A DNA stretch of 31,011 nt from a virus, in the IMG/VR virus record IMGVR_UViG_3300025000_000315, positions 1 to 31,011 of that record, one strand, 5' to 3'. The notes below the pieces were generated by a model, which searched no databases, was not told the origin of the DNA, and saw nothing but the letters and a program-made list of their open reading frames with translations. Below are positions 30,846-31,011 of this stretch, piece after piece. The first letter of the stretch is position 1, and each line of letters starts with the position of its first letter. The position numbers were made by a program, and so were the translations under genes.

Positions 30846-31011
30846 GTGGAGTACAGGCTGATTAAAAAGGTGGAAAACCCGAAATATAGTTTTATTTTAC
30901 CGATATCAAGAGATTGGGCTATTTTGGAAATCTTCAAGTATTTGCACAGCGCGATTTTACCTTACGAGGAAACGGAAATGGTTTTTTATGTTGACGAGGT
31001 TAGGATGGACG
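30846..31011 (+). CDS. Glycosyltransferase-like protein, 3' truncated by the window end
   Basis: GTG start after GAGGAGG. Only 55 residues are visible: a basic start (MEYRLIKKVENPKYS), then 'FILPISRDWAILEIFKYLHS' and 'EEMVFYVDEV'-like strands. The strand-helix-strand order with a hydrophobic 'SFILPIS' is what a GT2/GT-A domain begins with. The call rests on this short stretch and on the neighbours. Confidence 0.45.
   Translation, partial: MEYRLIKKVENPKYSFILPISRDWAILEIFKYLHSAILPYEETEMVFYVDEVRMD

Noticed and set aside
1-31011. Impression of enriched GATC sites, suggesting a methylation signal
   Set aside because: A hand count in about 2 kb (12961-14940) gave roughly the chance number, so there is no support.
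1-31011. CRISPR array or diversity-generating retroelement
   Set aside because: No regularly spaced repeats, no reverse transcriptase and no template/variable repeat pair were seen; the repeats present are coding (collagen, INGLA and fibre repeats).
1-31011. Stop-codon reassignment
   Set aside because: TAA, TAG and TGA all end well-recognised genes at expected places, so the standard bacterial code holds.

Overview
The window is a stretch of a tailed double-stranded DNA phage (or prophage) genome. Every gene I can support lies on the + strand, genes are packed with short overlaps, and the virion genes are those of a siphovirus with an HK97-type capsid. Ribosome-binding sites are of the AGGAGG type, promoters are sigma70-like, and TAA, TAG and TGA all act as stops, so a bacterial host with the standard code is expected. 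The host cannot be named from this sequence. An amidase, a CHAP hydrolase and no recognisable spanin would fit a host without a classical outer membrane, but this is weak inference. No integrase, excision system or terminase is visible, so temperate or lytic lifestyle is undecided.

Layout. (1) 1-4611, head start and fibres: the 3' part of a portal fused to a Mu-F-like head morphogenesis domain, an Ig-like small protein, a 711-residue collagen-like fibre protein and a glycine-rich protein. (2) 4636-5456, a small cassette of zinc-binding proteins (HNH, zinc ribbon, Com-like) ending in a promoter and hairpin terminator. (3) 5476-14980, capsid protease, major capsid protein, four connector/completion proteins, tail tube protein, tail chaperones with a frameshift site, tape measure, a distal tail protein and a large tail hub carrying an inserted jelly-roll-like domain. 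(4) 15003-18615, a zinc protein, a tail fibre with short repeats, and a lysis cassette (three or four small membrane proteins, amidase, CHAP hydrolase), closed by a strong terminator. (5) 18616-23617, early/regulatory and recombination region: three promoters sharing an unusually similar -35 region, short promoter-terminator RNA units, a structured leader, a ribbon-helix-helix regulator, an ArdA-like antirestriction protein, an Erf annealing protein with a RecB-like nuclease, and a YopX-family protein. (6) 23618-31011, accessory metabolism: a small DNA-binding-like protein, a PD-(D/E)XK restriction-like nuclease, a 57-residue ferredoxin, two nucleotide-sugar SDR enzymes, an HNH-like protein, four putative glycosyltransferases (the last cut by the window end), an FkbM methyltransferase and an S-adenosylmethionine synthetase.

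How it fits together. Regions 1-4 are late genes for building the particle and lysing the cell. Region 5 holds regulation, defence against restriction, and DNA recombination. Region 6 looks like a phage-encoded pathway that makes a modified (deoxy and O-methylated) sugar and transfers it to a target, with its own SAM supply. The most interesting hypothesis is that the target is the Thr-rich collagen-like or glycine-rich fibre of the same phage, as in the glycosylated collagen-like hairs of Bacillus spores; host-surface glycans or modified DNA are the alternatives.
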